A DNA stretch of 15,327 bases, from NCBI GenBank assembly GCA_040902585.1, contig JBBDXA010000212.1, positions 1 through 15,327 on the forward strand, written 5' to 3'. The position numbers and the translations under genes were made by a program. Under the pieces are notes generated by a model. That model was not told where the DNA came from. It did no database searches and saw nothing but the letters and a program-made list of their open reading frames with translations. Below, in pieces: positions 1 to 7,707 of the stretch. The stretch comes from JBBDXA01 sp040902585. Its GTDB lineage: Bacteria; Planctomycetota; Phycisphaerae; Phycisphaerales; Phycisphaeraceae. Position 1 is the stretch's first letter. Every line of letters begins with the position of its first letter.

Positions 1-831
1 CGCGCAGCTCTCTTCAGTAAGCAGCAGGTGATGCGGCGAAGCTTCGGCCGTGATGTAAGCGCGGCCGAAAAGGTCCTGCCGGGCCCGGCGCACGAGTTCG
101 ACGCTGCCGCCCGAGGACAGGTGCTGCACGTGGTACCGCACGCCGATGTTCTGGCTCATGTTCAGCAGGATGTCGCGCTGAATGATGAGCTCCTCCGCCA
201 CGCGCGGCCAACCGGCCAGGCCCAGTCGCGTGGCCAGCGCACCGGCGTTCATCACGCCGCCGCCCAGCTCCGGATCTTCGCAGTGCTGCATCAGCACCTT
301 GCCGGTCATGGCGATGTACTGCATGGCTTTGTGCATGACCGCGGCACTGGCGACAGCGACACCGTCATCGGTAAAGCCCACGGCCCCGGCCTGCGCCATG
401 AGCCCGATCTCCGCCAGCTCCTTGCCTTCACGCCCGCGTGTGATCGCACCGACAGGATACACATTGGCGAGGTTCGCCCGCCGCGACTGGTGATACACGA
501 ACTCGACGCGGCCATCATCATCGATGGCCGGCCTGGTGTTGGGCATGCAGCAGACGGTGGTGAATCCGCCATGGACCGCGGAGGCGGCGCCGGTGGCGAT
601 GGTTTCTTTTTCTTCCTGGCCCGGCTCGCGAAAGTGAACGTGGATATCGATCAGGCCGGGGCTGACAATGCAGCCGCCGGCGTCGATGACTTTCAGATCA
701 TCGCCCGGCGAAGGGGCACTCTGCTTGCCAAGACGTTCGACCTTGCCGTTGGCCAACAGGATATCGGTGATGTCATCGTGTTCGTTGGCCGGGTCGATCA
801 GCCGACCGTTGCGAATGAGAATGGCGGACAT
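1..831 (-). CDS. pyrC: Dihydroorotase, class I (C-terminus cut by window edge)
   Basis: Dihydroorotase interconverts N-carbamoyl-aspartate and dihydroorotate in cytoplasmic de novo pyrimidine synthesis. The gene runs off the left edge; 277 codons are visible, against about 420-440 aa for the class I family. The amidohydrolase signature DIHVHFREPG is at residues 62-71, with metal-binding His64 and His66. The GFTDDG motif (Asp155/156), the HCE histidine (His183) and the HVQHLSS histidine (His237) match the other class I metal ligands, followed by a SPHHLLLTEE block at 265-274. The final catalytic Asp region lies outside the window. All visible ligands are intact, so it looks like an active enzyme rather than a PyrC-like pseudo-subunit. 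The start ATG at 831 gives the usual short beta-strand N-terminus (MSAILIRNGRLIDP). The upstream gene is a small membrane protein, not pyrB as is common. Confidence 0.95.
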   Translation of the reverse strand, partial: MSAILIRNGRLIDPANEHDDITDILLANGKVERLGKQSAPSPGDDLKVIDAGGCIVSPGLIDIHVHFREPGQEEKETIATGAASAVHGGFTTVCCMPNTRPAIDDDGRVEFVYHQSRRANLANVYPVGAITRGREGKELAEIGLMAQAGAVGFTDDGVAVASAAVMHKAMQYIAMTGKVLMQHCEDPELGGGVMNAGALATRLGLAGWPRVAEELIIQRDILLNMSQNIGVRYHVQHLSSGGSVELVRRARQDLFGRAYITAEASPHHLLLTEESCA

Positions 832-846
832 GGGCGTAGCTTAGCA

Positions 847-902
847 GAGCTATGAGCTATGAGCTATGAGCTTCCTGCCTCCTGCCCCCTGCCTCCTCTC
901 CC
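847..902. repeat. Heptanucleotide tandem array upstream of pyrC
   Basis: Eight consecutive 7-nt units lie in one register: gagctat three times (847-867), gagcttc (868-874), ctgcctc, ctgcccc, ctgcctc (875-895), then ctctccc (896-902). The unit changes from the gagctat type to the ctgcctc type without losing phase. It fills the spacer between the small membrane gene and pyrC and ends 15 nt upstream of the pyrC start. Function is unknown. Confidence 0.8.
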
Positions 903-907
903 TCGCC

Positions 908-1093
908 TCACTCTTCCTCTTCCGCCTTGGCCGCCAGGTACGCGCGACGCAGTTCCATGCATTCGCGAACGCGATCGTGGACATCGAGCGTGCGCCTGCG
1001 GACCGAGGTGAGAGCGTTGAGCATGCAGGTGATGAGGAGATAGCCAAGGATTGCAAGCGGAACCCACACGGATTGAATCACCTGACTGGCCAT
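908..1093 (-). CDS. Small single-helix membrane protein, 61 aa, unknown
   Basis: I do not recognise a family. The 61-aa protein has one hydrophobic segment at about residues 8-27 (SVWVPLAILGYLLITCMLNA). A charged C-terminal half follows, with a heptad-like basic/acidic stretch (RRRTLDVHDRVRECMELRRAYLAAKAEEEE) that could be a short amphipathic helix or coiled coil. The layout suggests an N-terminal membrane anchor with a cytoplasmic tail. It starts at ATG 1093 with a GGGAG directly before the start, closer than is ideal for a ribosome binding site. It is co-oriented with pyrC 76 bp downstream and divergent from recQ. It is accepted as a gene because of its composition, its fit between neighbours and its membrane-protein character, but no homolog can be named. 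Confidence 0.6.
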   Translation of the reverse strand: MASQVIQSVWVPLAILGYLLITCMLNALTSVRRRTLDVHDRVRECMELRRAYLAAKAEEEE

Positions 1094-1196
1094 GCTCCCT
1101 GCATTATCGGCTCCGGCGTGAAGCAGGCTCTACGTCCGCGCTGGTTATCATTCCGCGGGCCGCCTTCCTCTGGTAGATTGTCCTCACTTGAGCACG

Positions 1197-3398
1197 ATGC
1201 CGACCCAATCCGACGACTTGCCCAGCAGGATCAAGGAAACGATCCGCCACTTCTGGGGCTTCGACACGCTGCGGCCGCTCCAGCAGGAAGCGATCGAAGC
1301 CTCGCTGGCCAGTCGCGATTCGCTGGTGGTCATGCCCACCGGCGGCGGCAAGTCGCTCTGCTATCAGGTGCCGCCCGCTGTTGCCGAGCGCACCGATGTC
1401 GTCATCAGCCCGCTCATCTCGCTGATGAAGGACCAGGTCGATGGCCTGATCGCCCGCGGCTACCCCGCGGCCGCCTTGCACAGCAATCTTTCCCCAGCCG
1501 AGCGCCGCGACATCGAACGCGGCATGCGCGAACATGAGTACCGCCTCATCTTCGCCGCCCCTGAACGCGCCCTTTCATCATGGTTTCTCAATTCGATGCA
1601 GGCGATGAATGTGCAGTCGATCGCCATCGATGAAGCTCACTGCATCAGCCAGTGGGGGCACGACTTTCGCCCCGAGTACCGCCAGCTTGCGATGCTGCGC
1701 GATCGCTTCACGAAGGCAAACTTCCACGCCTTCACCGCGACCGCCACGCCGCGCGTGCAGCAGGATATTGTCGACCAGCTCCGCCTGCGCAACCCGGCCA
1801 GGCTCATCGGGCGCTTCGATCGCCCCAATCTCATCTACCGCATCCTTCCCAAGGTCGGCAAGATCGAACAGATCGTCGAGGCGCTTCGCCGTCACGAGAA
1901 GGAAGCGGCGATCATTTATTGCATCAGCCGGCGCGATACGGAAGAGCTGGCGAACGTGCTCCGCGCCAACGGCTTCAACGCGGCCCACTACCACGGCAAG
2001 ATGGATGCGAACTCCCGCCGCAAAACGCAGGAGGCGTTCTCCAACGAGCAGCTTGATGTCGTCGTCGCGACCGTCGCCTTCGGCATGGGCATCGATCGTT
2101 CCAACGTGCGCTGCGTGATTCATGAATCGATGCCCAAGACGATCGAGCACTACCAGCAGGAGACCGGCCGCGCAGGCCGCGACGGACTCGAAGCCGAGTG
2201 CGTGATGCTCTACTCGGCGGGCGATGCGATGCGTTGGGAAAGCCTGATCGAAAAGAGCGCGGAGAACGCGGAGAACCCGCGCGAAGTGATCGAAGCCAGC
2301 CGCGAACTGATCGACGCCGTCTCCAGCCTTTGCCGCAGGCCGGTGTGCAGGCATAAATCGCTGAGTGAATACTTCGGACAAACTTACGACAAGCCCAACT
2401 GCGGCGCGTGCGATGTCTGTCTGGAAGATGTCGAAGGCTACGACGACGCCACCGTCGCGGCCCAGAAGATTCTCTCCTGCGTGGCCCGTGTCCAGCAGCG
2501 CTTCGGCATCGGGCACGTCGTTGATGTCCTGCTCGGTGCGAACACGGAAAACATCCGCAGGAACAATCATCAGGAGCTTTCGACCTATGGCCTGATGAAG
2601 GACACGCCGCGCGAGCAGCTTCAGAGCATGGTGTATCAACTCGTGGATCAAGGCCTGCTCGTGCGCACGCCCGGTGATCGGCCGACGTTGCAGCTCAACG
2701 ATCAAAGCTGGGCGGTGATGAAGGGCCAGATCGATGTGAAGCTCCTGCGCCCCAAGCAGAAGAAAGCTTCGCGATCCAAGGCCGGTGAACAAAGCTGGGA
2801 GGGTGTGGACAAGGAGCTTTTTGAAGAGCTTCGCAAGTGGCGCAAGGGCGTGGCGGATGAGCGCCGCGTGCCGCCGTATGTGATCATGGAAGACAGCACG
2901 CTGATGGAACTGGCGAGCGTCAGGCCCACGACGCTGGATGTCCTGCGGGCCGTGCGCGGCATAGGCGACAAGCGCATGACCGACTTCGGCGCAGCCATCA
3001 CCCGCCTGATCGACGCCTGGTGCGAACGCCATCACATCAGCACCAACGAACGCGGCGAGACGAGCGTGGTCATTCCCGTGAGCAAGCGGCCCAGCGAAGC
3101 GCGGCAGCGGGCGTTCGATCTTTTCGCCAAACAACAACCACTGGAGCATGTGGCCGCGAAGATCAGCCGTGCGCCGAGCACAACGGCGCAGTACCTCATC
3201 GAATGGATTCATCAGGCGCAGCCCAAGGCCGTCGATCCGTGGGTTGATCCGGAGACTTACAAACAGGTGCTCGCGGCGATGTCCGAAGACGGCAGGCTCA
3301 AGCCAGTCTTTGAGAAGCTCGGCGGCGCGGTGCCGTACGAGACGATCCGGATTGTGATCGCGCATCAGCGAGCTCATGCGGGCCTGCCGCCGGAGTGA
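1197..3398 (+). CDS. recQ: ATP-dependent DNA helicase RecQ
   Basis: RecQ is a 3'-5' superfamily 2 helicase acting in recombination repair and stalled-fork processing. From ATG 1197 it is 733 aa. It shows motif 0 (FDTLRPLQQEAI, about 22-33), Walker A MPTGGGKS (46-53), DEAH (145-148) followed by the RecQ-specific CISQWGHDFRPEY loop, and motif VI QETGRAGRDG (about 321-330). Zinc cysteines are at 384, 402, 405 and 408, then an RQC winged-helix region (about 415-500) and an HRDC domain (about 538-607). The last 100 residues (RQRAFDLFAKQQPLEHVAAKISRAPSTTAQYLIEWIHQ onward) resemble the helix-turn-helix tail (HTH_40 type) found on some RecQ proteins. An in-frame TTG at 1188 would add three residues; ATG 1197 is preferred although neither has a clear Shine-Dalgarno. 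It is longer than the roughly 610-aa E. coli enzyme because of the tail. Confidence 0.95.
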   Translation: MPTQSDDLPSRIKETIRHFWGFDTLRPLQQEAIEASLASRDSLVVMPTGGGKSLCYQVPPAVAERTDVVISPLISLMKDQVDGLIARGYPAAALHSNLSPAERRDIERGMREHEYRLIFAAPERALSSWFLNSMQAMNVQSIAIDEAHCISQWGHDFRPEYRQLAMLRDRFTKANFHAFTATATPRVQQDIVDQLRLRNPARLIGRFDRPNLIYRILPKVGKIEQIVEALRRHEKEAAIIYCISRRDTEELANVLRANGFNAAHYHGKMDANSRRKTQEAFSNEQLDVVVATVAFGMGIDRSNVRCVIHESMPKTIEHYQQETGRAGRDGLEAECVMLYSAGDAMRWESLIEKSAENAENPREVIEASRELIDAVSSLCRRPVCRHKSLSEYFGQTYDKPNCGACDVCLEDVEGYDDATVAAQKILSCVARVQQRFGIGHVVDVLLGANTENIRRNNHQELSTYGLMKDTPREQLQSMVYQLVDQGLLVRTPGDRPTLQLNDQSWAVMKGQIDVKLLRPKQKKASRSKAGEQSWEGVDKELFEELRKWRKGVADERRVPPYVIMEDSTLMELASVRPTTLDVLRAVRGIGDKRMTDFGAAITRLIDAWCERHHISTNERGETSVVIPVSKRPSEARQRAFDLFAKQQPLEHVAAKISRAPSTTAQYLIEWIHQAQPKAVDPWVDPETYKQVLAAMSEDGRLKPVFEKLGGAVPYETIRIVIAHQRAHAGLPPE

Positions 3399-3469
3399 TC
3401 GGCCCCCTCTTTCTCCGAAGGCGGGCGAGTACCGGTGGACCCATTGCACCGATCGCGCATAAGGTATTC

Positions 3470-5233
3470 ATGATGCGATACCCGCTCTTCATTCTTTCGT
3501 TTGCAGCCCTCGCCCTTTCACTTGGCGGTTGCAACGTCAACAAACCCACCCTTCCCCCTTCCGACGCCCTCACCAACCTTCGCCCCATCAATCGCGCCGA
3601 CCTTTCCGCTGACAGCCCCGCGCGGCTCGTGCCTGATGATGTTCAGCTCTACATGCAGTTCGACGGCCTCGCTCAGCTTCGCGCCGCGCAGCCGGATGAT
3701 GCCCTGGTCGAGCATCTGTGGAATAGCCTGGCGGACATTCGGCCGCAAGGCATGTGGACGAAGGCTTCGGCCGCGCTGGGCCTGACCGAAGAGCAGCTTG
3801 TTGATCGTTACTTCGGCACGCGGTTCGTCATCGTCGGCGAGCGGCCAAGCACCGCGTCGCCTATTGTCGTACTCTCGCAGGTCGAGCCGGAACACCTGAA
3901 GCAGTTGCCGCAGGCGATGGGGCTCAAGCCGATCGAGCTGAGCCTGAACGTCAAGCCCTTCGAAACCTGGGTCAACGAGGAGGCATCGCTTTTCGTGGCG
4001 ACGCATGATCGCTGGCTGGTCATCGCGTCCAAGGCGAACGAGGCCTACGCGCAGAATTTTCTTTACTACGCGGCCAACAAGGTTGCGATCCGCTTTCTCA
4101 GTGAAAGTGCCTGGATCTCAGTGGCGATGAAAAAGTCCCTCGCCGAGCACCCGGGCTTTCAGGACATGCTCACCAAGCTTCCGCCGCGCGGCACCATGCT
4201 GCTCTACACGCACGAAACGGAGAAGCAGAATCAGCACGCCGTCGTCATCGACATCACCCCCGGCGGCCTGACCGCGCGGTACGCCGGCCGCATCGAGAAG
4301 ATCGACGAACTCTACGCCCAGTTCGAGCAGACCCAAGGCGTGGACTTCGGCCTGCTGCCGCGGTCCGTCCTCATGGCCACAACGGTCAACCTGATGAAGC
4401 GCGATCAGAAAGGCATCGGCCTGCTGAATCTCTTCATCATCCCGCGCACGATCGAGACCGATGTCCTGCCCAAGCTCTCGGCGCCCATCATCGCGTTCCT
4501 TTCGCAGATCGAAGGCGATGCGATTTCGCCGCGGCCAGACGTGAAGCATATCCCCGCGGTCGGTCTGGCGATCCACATGAAGGATCCGGCCGTCGCTGAC
4601 GACCTGGGCAACATCATGGGCGGGTTACATTTCATCGCCTCGGCGGCGGACCTGGACCTGGTGCGCGGCGTCTTCGGCGGCACGACCCTCAAACGCCCGG
4701 GCTACACCGTCAGGGAACTCGACTTCGGGCAGGTCCTCATCAAGCAGATCAAGGATCGACCCACGCGGGAGATGTTCGCCATGCCCGACGCGGCCGGCCT
4801 GACGAAGATTTACTACGGCACCATCGGCTCGTGGTTTGTCATCTGCTCGCAGGAGGAGTTGTACCGCCAGTGCGTCGAAGCCGAGGCCGATACGAAGAGG
4901 CGATTGACCGCGTCGCCGATTCTCAGGCAATTTCCCTTTGCTTCGCGCGATGGCCTGCTGGTGTCAGGCATGCTCCGCGCGCCCGAGTTCGTCGCCCTTA
5001 CCAATGAGCTCGCTGATTACTGGAAGAAAATGGAAGCCAAGGGTGAAGGGTTAAAAGACAACGCGACGGACAAGAAGAAGAAGAAAGACTCGGCGGCTCA
5101 TCGCATCACGCAGCCGGTCATCTGGGTCGGCGAAGCCTTGAAACATCGGCACTCGTTCTACGTGCAGATCTGGCGCGATACCGAAGGCGATCTTCAGGGG
5201 GAGCTGCGCACCGTGCAGCCGGTCAAGGAGTGA
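3470..5233 (+). CDS. Predicted lipoprotein, 587 aa, unknown function
   Basis: The protein starts at ATG 3470 (a second ATG follows at 3473), with AAGG five to six bases upstream. The N-terminus is a short lipoprotein signal: Met-Met-Arg, a hydrophobic core, then Leu-Gly-Gly-Cys with Cys21 as the likely lipidated residue. The mature part opens with a Pro/Thr-rich linker, then RLVPDDVQLYMQFDGLAQL. Its alternating beta-strand pattern over long stretches recalls the DUF3352-like surface proteins common in planctomycetes, but that is an impression and not a clear motif match. A lysine-rich patch (DKKKKKD) lies near residues 544-550. No catalytic motif was seen. It lies 71 bp behind recQ on the same strand, with no obvious functional tie, and ends 22 bp from the convergent trpB stop. 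An upstream in-frame start at 3395 would bury the signal peptide and is rejected. Confidence 0.8.
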   Translation: MMRYPLFILSFAALALSLGGCNVNKPTLPPSDALTNLRPINRADLSADSPARLVPDDVQLYMQFDGLAQLRAAQPDDALVEHLWNSLADIRPQGMWTKASAALGLTEEQLVDRYFGTRFVIVGERPSTASPIVVLSQVEPEHLKQLPQAMGLKPIELSLNVKPFETWVNEEASLFVATHDRWLVIASKANEAYAQNFLYYAANKVAIRFLSESAWISVAMKKSLAEHPGFQDMLTKLPPRGTMLLYTHETEKQNQHAVVIDITPGGLTARYAGRIEKIDELYAQFEQTQGVDFGLLPRSVLMATTVNLMKRDQKGIGLLNLFIIPRTIETDVLPKLSAPIIAFLSQIEGDAISPRPDVKHIPAVGLAIHMKDPAVADDLGNIMGGLHFIASAADLDLVRGVFGGTTLKRPGYTVRELDFGQVLIKQIKDRPTREMFAMPDAAGLTKIYYGTIGSWFVICSQEELYRQCVEAEADTKRRLTASPILRQFPFASRDGLLVSGMLRAPEFVALTNELADYWKKMEAKGEGLKDNATDKKKKKDSAAHRITQPVIWVGEALKHRHSFYVQIWRDTEGDLQGELRTVQPVKE

Positions 5234-5261
5234 TTGATCGGGTGCCACCAAACACTCACTC
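5228..5261. other. Short inverted repeat spanning two convergent stop codons
   Basis: GAGTGA at 5228-5233 and TCACTC at 5256-5261 are exact complements. The left arm contains the lipoprotein stop (TGA) and the right arm contains the trpB stop on the other strand. The 22-nt spacer between the genes forms the loop. With only six base pairs and no T tract on either side, it is a weak bidirectional-terminator candidate. Confidence 0.3.
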
Positions 5262-6470
5262 GATCCCCTGCTCCTTCAACAGACGCATCGCCTCCGCCAG
5301 ATCCTTATCACCGCGACCGGAAAGGTTCACGACGACGATCGCGTCCTTCGGCATCGAGCCGGCCAACTTCATCGCGTGCGCCAAAGCATGGCTCGACTCC
5401 AGCGCGGGGATGATGCCTTCGCGACGGGCGATGAGTTTGAAAGTCTCCAGTGCCTCACGATCAGTGACGCTGGTGTAGCTCGCGCGGCCCAGATCATTCC
5501 ACAGCGCATGCTCAGGACCGACGCCCGGGTAATCGAGCCCCGCGGAGATGGAATGCACATCCGCGGTCTGCCCGTCGTCATCCTGAAGCACGTAGCTGAG
5601 TGAGCCGTGCAGCACACCCGGCCGCCCGAAGCAGATGGAAGCCGCGTGATCACCGGGCGTATTGGAGCGGCCGCCCGCTTCGACGCCGACGAGCTTTACG
5701 CTGGCATCCTCAACAAACGGATAGAAGATGCCCGCCGCGTTGGAGCCGCCGCCGACGCAGGCGACAATGACATCCGGCAGCCGCCCGAACTGCTCCAGAC
5801 ACTGGGCCCTGCACTCGCGTCCGATGACGGATTGAAAGTCGCGCACGATCATCGGGAACGGATGCGGCCCCACGACGGAGCCGATGATGTAATGCGTGTG
5901 TTCGCTGGTCTCCATCCAGTCGCGCATCGCCGCGTTGGTCGCGTCCTTCAAGGTGCGCGAGCCGGACTCGACGCTCGTCACCTTCGCGCCGAGCAGCTTC
6001 ATGCGTTCGACATTGGGGGCCTGCCTGCGGATGTCTTCGGAGCCCATGTAGATTTCGCAGGTGAGCCCGAGCTTGGCGGCGGCGGTGGCGGTGGCGACGC
6101 CGTGCTGACCCGCGCCGGTCTCGGCGATGATCCGCTTCTTCTTCATGCGCACCGTGAGCAGAGCCTGGCCGAGGGAGTTGTTGATCTTGTGAGCGCCGGT
6201 GTGGGCGAGGTCTTCGCGCTTGAGAAGGATGCGAGCGCCGCCTGCGGTCTCGGTCAGTCGCGTGGCTTCATAGAGCGGCGTTTCGCGGCCGACGTAATGC
6301 CGCAGCAGCGACTCGAACTCCGCCTTGAAGGCCGGATCGTTGCGGGCCTTGTCGTATTCGGCGCGAAGCTGATCGATGGCGGCGATGAGTGTTTCGGGCA
6401 CGTAAATGCCGCCGAACGGGCCGAAGCGGCCGTGGGCGTCGGGGATGGTGGTTGGGGAGAGCGTAGGCAT
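5256..6470 (-). CDS. trpB: Tryptophan synthase beta chain
   Basis: TrpB is the PLP enzyme that condenses indole with L-serine to give tryptophan, normally in an alpha2-beta2 complex with TrpA. At 404 aa the length is typical. It has the N-terminal GRFGPFGGIYVPETL block (14-28), the PLP lysine Lys95 in EDLAHTGAHKINN, the catalytic glutamate Glu117 in ETGAGQHGVA, the phosphate-binding GGGSN loop (240-244) and a C-terminal NLSGRGDKD block. These features match the TrpB1 type that pairs with TrpA, rather than the TrpB2 type. No trpA or other trp gene is adjacent. It sits 78 bp downstream of the FHA-membrane protein gene on the same strand and converges with the lipoprotein gene. The start is ATG 6470; no strong ribosome binding site is seen. 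Confidence 0.96.
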   Translation of the reverse strand: MPTLSPTTIPDAHGRFGPFGGIYVPETLIAAIDQLRAEYDKARNDPAFKAEFESLLRHYVGRETPLYEATRLTETAGGARILLKREDLAHTGAHKINNSLGQALLTVRMKKKRIIAETGAGQHGVATATAAAKLGLTCEIYMGSEDIRRQAPNVERMKLLGAKVTSVESGSRTLKDATNAAMRDWMETSEHTHYIIGSVVGPHPFPMIVRDFQSVIGRECRAQCLEQFGRLPDVIVACVGGGSNAAGIFYPFVEDASVKLVGVEAGGRSNTPGDHAASICFGRPGVLHGSLSYVLQDDDGQTADVHSISAGLDYPGVGPEHALWNDLGRASYTSVTDREALETFKLIARREGIIPALESSHALAHAMKLAGSMPKDAIVVVNLSGRGDKDLAEAMRLLKEQGIE

Positions 6471-6548
6471 GGCGGCGGTAGTGTAGGCGGGAGGAAAAGG
6501 GCGAGCGACCGGCTCGTTCTCACGGCATGCTCCTGCTGGGAGAAGCAG

Positions 6549-7508
6549 TTACTTGGGCTTCTTCAATTTCCCCTTGATGCCCTTGGCCGCGTCGGCCATC
6601 CATCCTTCCAGGTTCTTATAGAGTGGGTTGCCGATGTCGTTGAACAACACCTTTGCGGACTCGAACGCGCGATAGGAGCCTTCATCATCACCGCGACGAA
6701 GGCGGTTGATGCCGTCGATGTAGACGTCGTAGATCTTCCTTCCCAGCGCGCTCTCGAGTTCGGTCAGTTTCAGTTGTGCCTGCGGGTCTTCGGGCTTGAG
6801 GCGACCGTTGTTGGTGCCCGCCACGGACACGGCGTTCTGGAATGCGCGAAGCGCCTCGAAGTAGCCGGACGGTGAATTTTCGCGGATGTTGTAGAGCCTG
6901 TCGGCCGCGACCATGTACTCGCGGTAGCGCGGCTCACTGGGCACAGCCACGGGCAGCGGCTGGCGCACGAAACGATCGACCTGCTCGCGCGTCAACTCTT
7001 TGGTTGTGTTTGCGACATCGCGGGGCTTGCCCTTAAGCGTGCTCAGGAAAATCACCAGGCCCAGCAGAATGACCATGTAGACGCCGATCATGACGAACAT
7101 CTTCTGCTTTTTCTTGGCGGGTGAGACTTCTCCCGCTTCGTCACTTTCCATGTCCATGATCGACCGCTCTTCGGAAGCGGGGCCTTCCACCGGTTCGATG
7201 GTGATGCTGAAGAGCAGCTTGCCGCCGACGGAGACTTCATCACCCGACTGAATCGGCTGGGGCTTTTCGGCCACCTTGCGGCGGCCGAGTTTCGTGCCGT
7301 TGCTGCTTTTGTTGTCCAGCAGCCACTGCCCGCCTTCAAAGCGAAGCTCGCCGTGGTAGCGCGAGACGAACGCGTCATCGATGACCAGCAGATTGTCCGG
7401 TTCGCGGCCGAAGGTAATCGGCGAACGATCGAACCGCGCCCGACGACCGGAGGCGGCACCGGCGAAGACCTGGATCTGAAGCGGATTCATCGGACTCGGA
7501 TCGGGCAT
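6549..7508 (-). CDS. FHA domain protein with one membrane helix and TPR-like C-terminus
   Basis: The protein is 319 aa from ATG 7508, which has a GGAG five bases upstream. An FHA (phosphothreonine-binding) domain fills about residues 11-105 and keeps the canonical residues: Gly34-Arg35, the SRYH motif (49-52) and Asn70-Gly71-Thr72. An acidic then lysine-rich linker (about 112-136) precedes a single transmembrane helix at about 137-158. The C-terminal half (about 190-305) is helical with repeats such as GYFEALRAFQNAV and GINRLRRGDDEGSYRAFESA, which resemble degenerate TPR units. The topology would place FHA in the cytoplasm and the helical half outside the membrane. It lies at the downstream end of the tad genes, 199 bp after tadC, and may link Ser/Thr kinase signalling to the secretion machine; that role is inferred. 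Another in-frame ATG at 7556 would add 16 residues but lacks the ribosome binding site. Confidence 0.85.
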   Translation of the reverse strand: MPDPSPMNPLQIQVFAGAASGRRARFDRSPITFGREPDNLLVIDDAFVSRYHGELRFEGGQWLLDNKSSNGTKLGRRKVAEKPQPIQSGDEVSVGGKLLFSITIEPVEGPASEERSIMDMESDEAGEVSPAKKKQKMFVMIGVYMVILLGLVIFLSTLKGKPRDVANTTKELTREQVDRFVRQPLPVAVPSEPRYREYMVAADRLYNIRENSPSGYFEALRAFQNAVSVAGTNNGRLKPEDPQAQLKLTELESALGRKIYDVYIDGINRLRRGDDEGSYRAFESAKVLFNDIGNPLYKNLEGWMADAAKGIKGKLKKPK

Positions 7509-7513
7509 GAGGA

Positions 7514-7517
7514 CTCC
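7514..7517 (-). promoter_or_regulatory. Shine-Dalgarno GGAG fixing the FHA-protein start
   Basis: On the minus strand GGAG lies five bases before ATG 7508 (ggagtcctcATG). This supports 7508 over the in-frame ATG at 7556. Confidence 0.6.
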
Positions 7518-7529
7518 AAGGCGGAACAA

Positions 7530-7699
7530 TTCAAAGACCAAAGCTCCAAATCTCAAACAAATCTCAACACAAACTCTCTATAAAAGAAAAATCATACGCA
7601 TTGCTCAGCGAGCCGTTCCATATTGGCTTGTTTCGTCACTTTTGAATTTTGTCTTTGGAACTTGTTTGTGATTTGAAGCTTTTGTCTTTGTGATTTTCC
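7530..7699. repeat. AT-rich spacer with inverted 7-nt word arrays
   Basis: The left array (7530-7571) reads in 7-nt steps ttcaaag, accaaag, ctccaaa, tctcaaa, caaatct, caacaca. The right array (7644-7699) reads gaatttt, gtctttg, gaacttg, tttgtga, tttgaag, cttttgt, ctttgtg, attttcc. The reverse complement of 7658-7692 aligns with 7530-7564 unit by unit, with 27 of 35 positions identical by hand count, so the two arrays form a long imperfect stem around a central region of about 93 nt. Composition is far more AT-rich than the flanking genes. It fills most of the tadC to FHA-protein spacer. Confidence 0.75.
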
Positions 7700-7707
7700 G
7701 TCTCGGA

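Noticed and set aside
1578..3449. A 623-codon open frame on the minus strand opposite recQ
   Set aside because: It is a mirror frame of a GC-rich gene; its translation is rich in Arg, His and Ala with no motif, while the plus strand encodes an intact RecQ.
3395..3469. An earlier in-frame start for the lipoprotein gene overlapping the recQ stop
   Set aside because: It would place 25 charged residues before the signal peptide and lipobox; ATG 3470 has a ribosome-binding-like AAGG.
5607..6875. A 422-codon plus-strand open frame opposite trpB and the FHA gene
   Set aside because: Low-complexity Gly/Asp/Ala/Val translation spanning two well-supported minus-strand genes; a third-position GC artefact.
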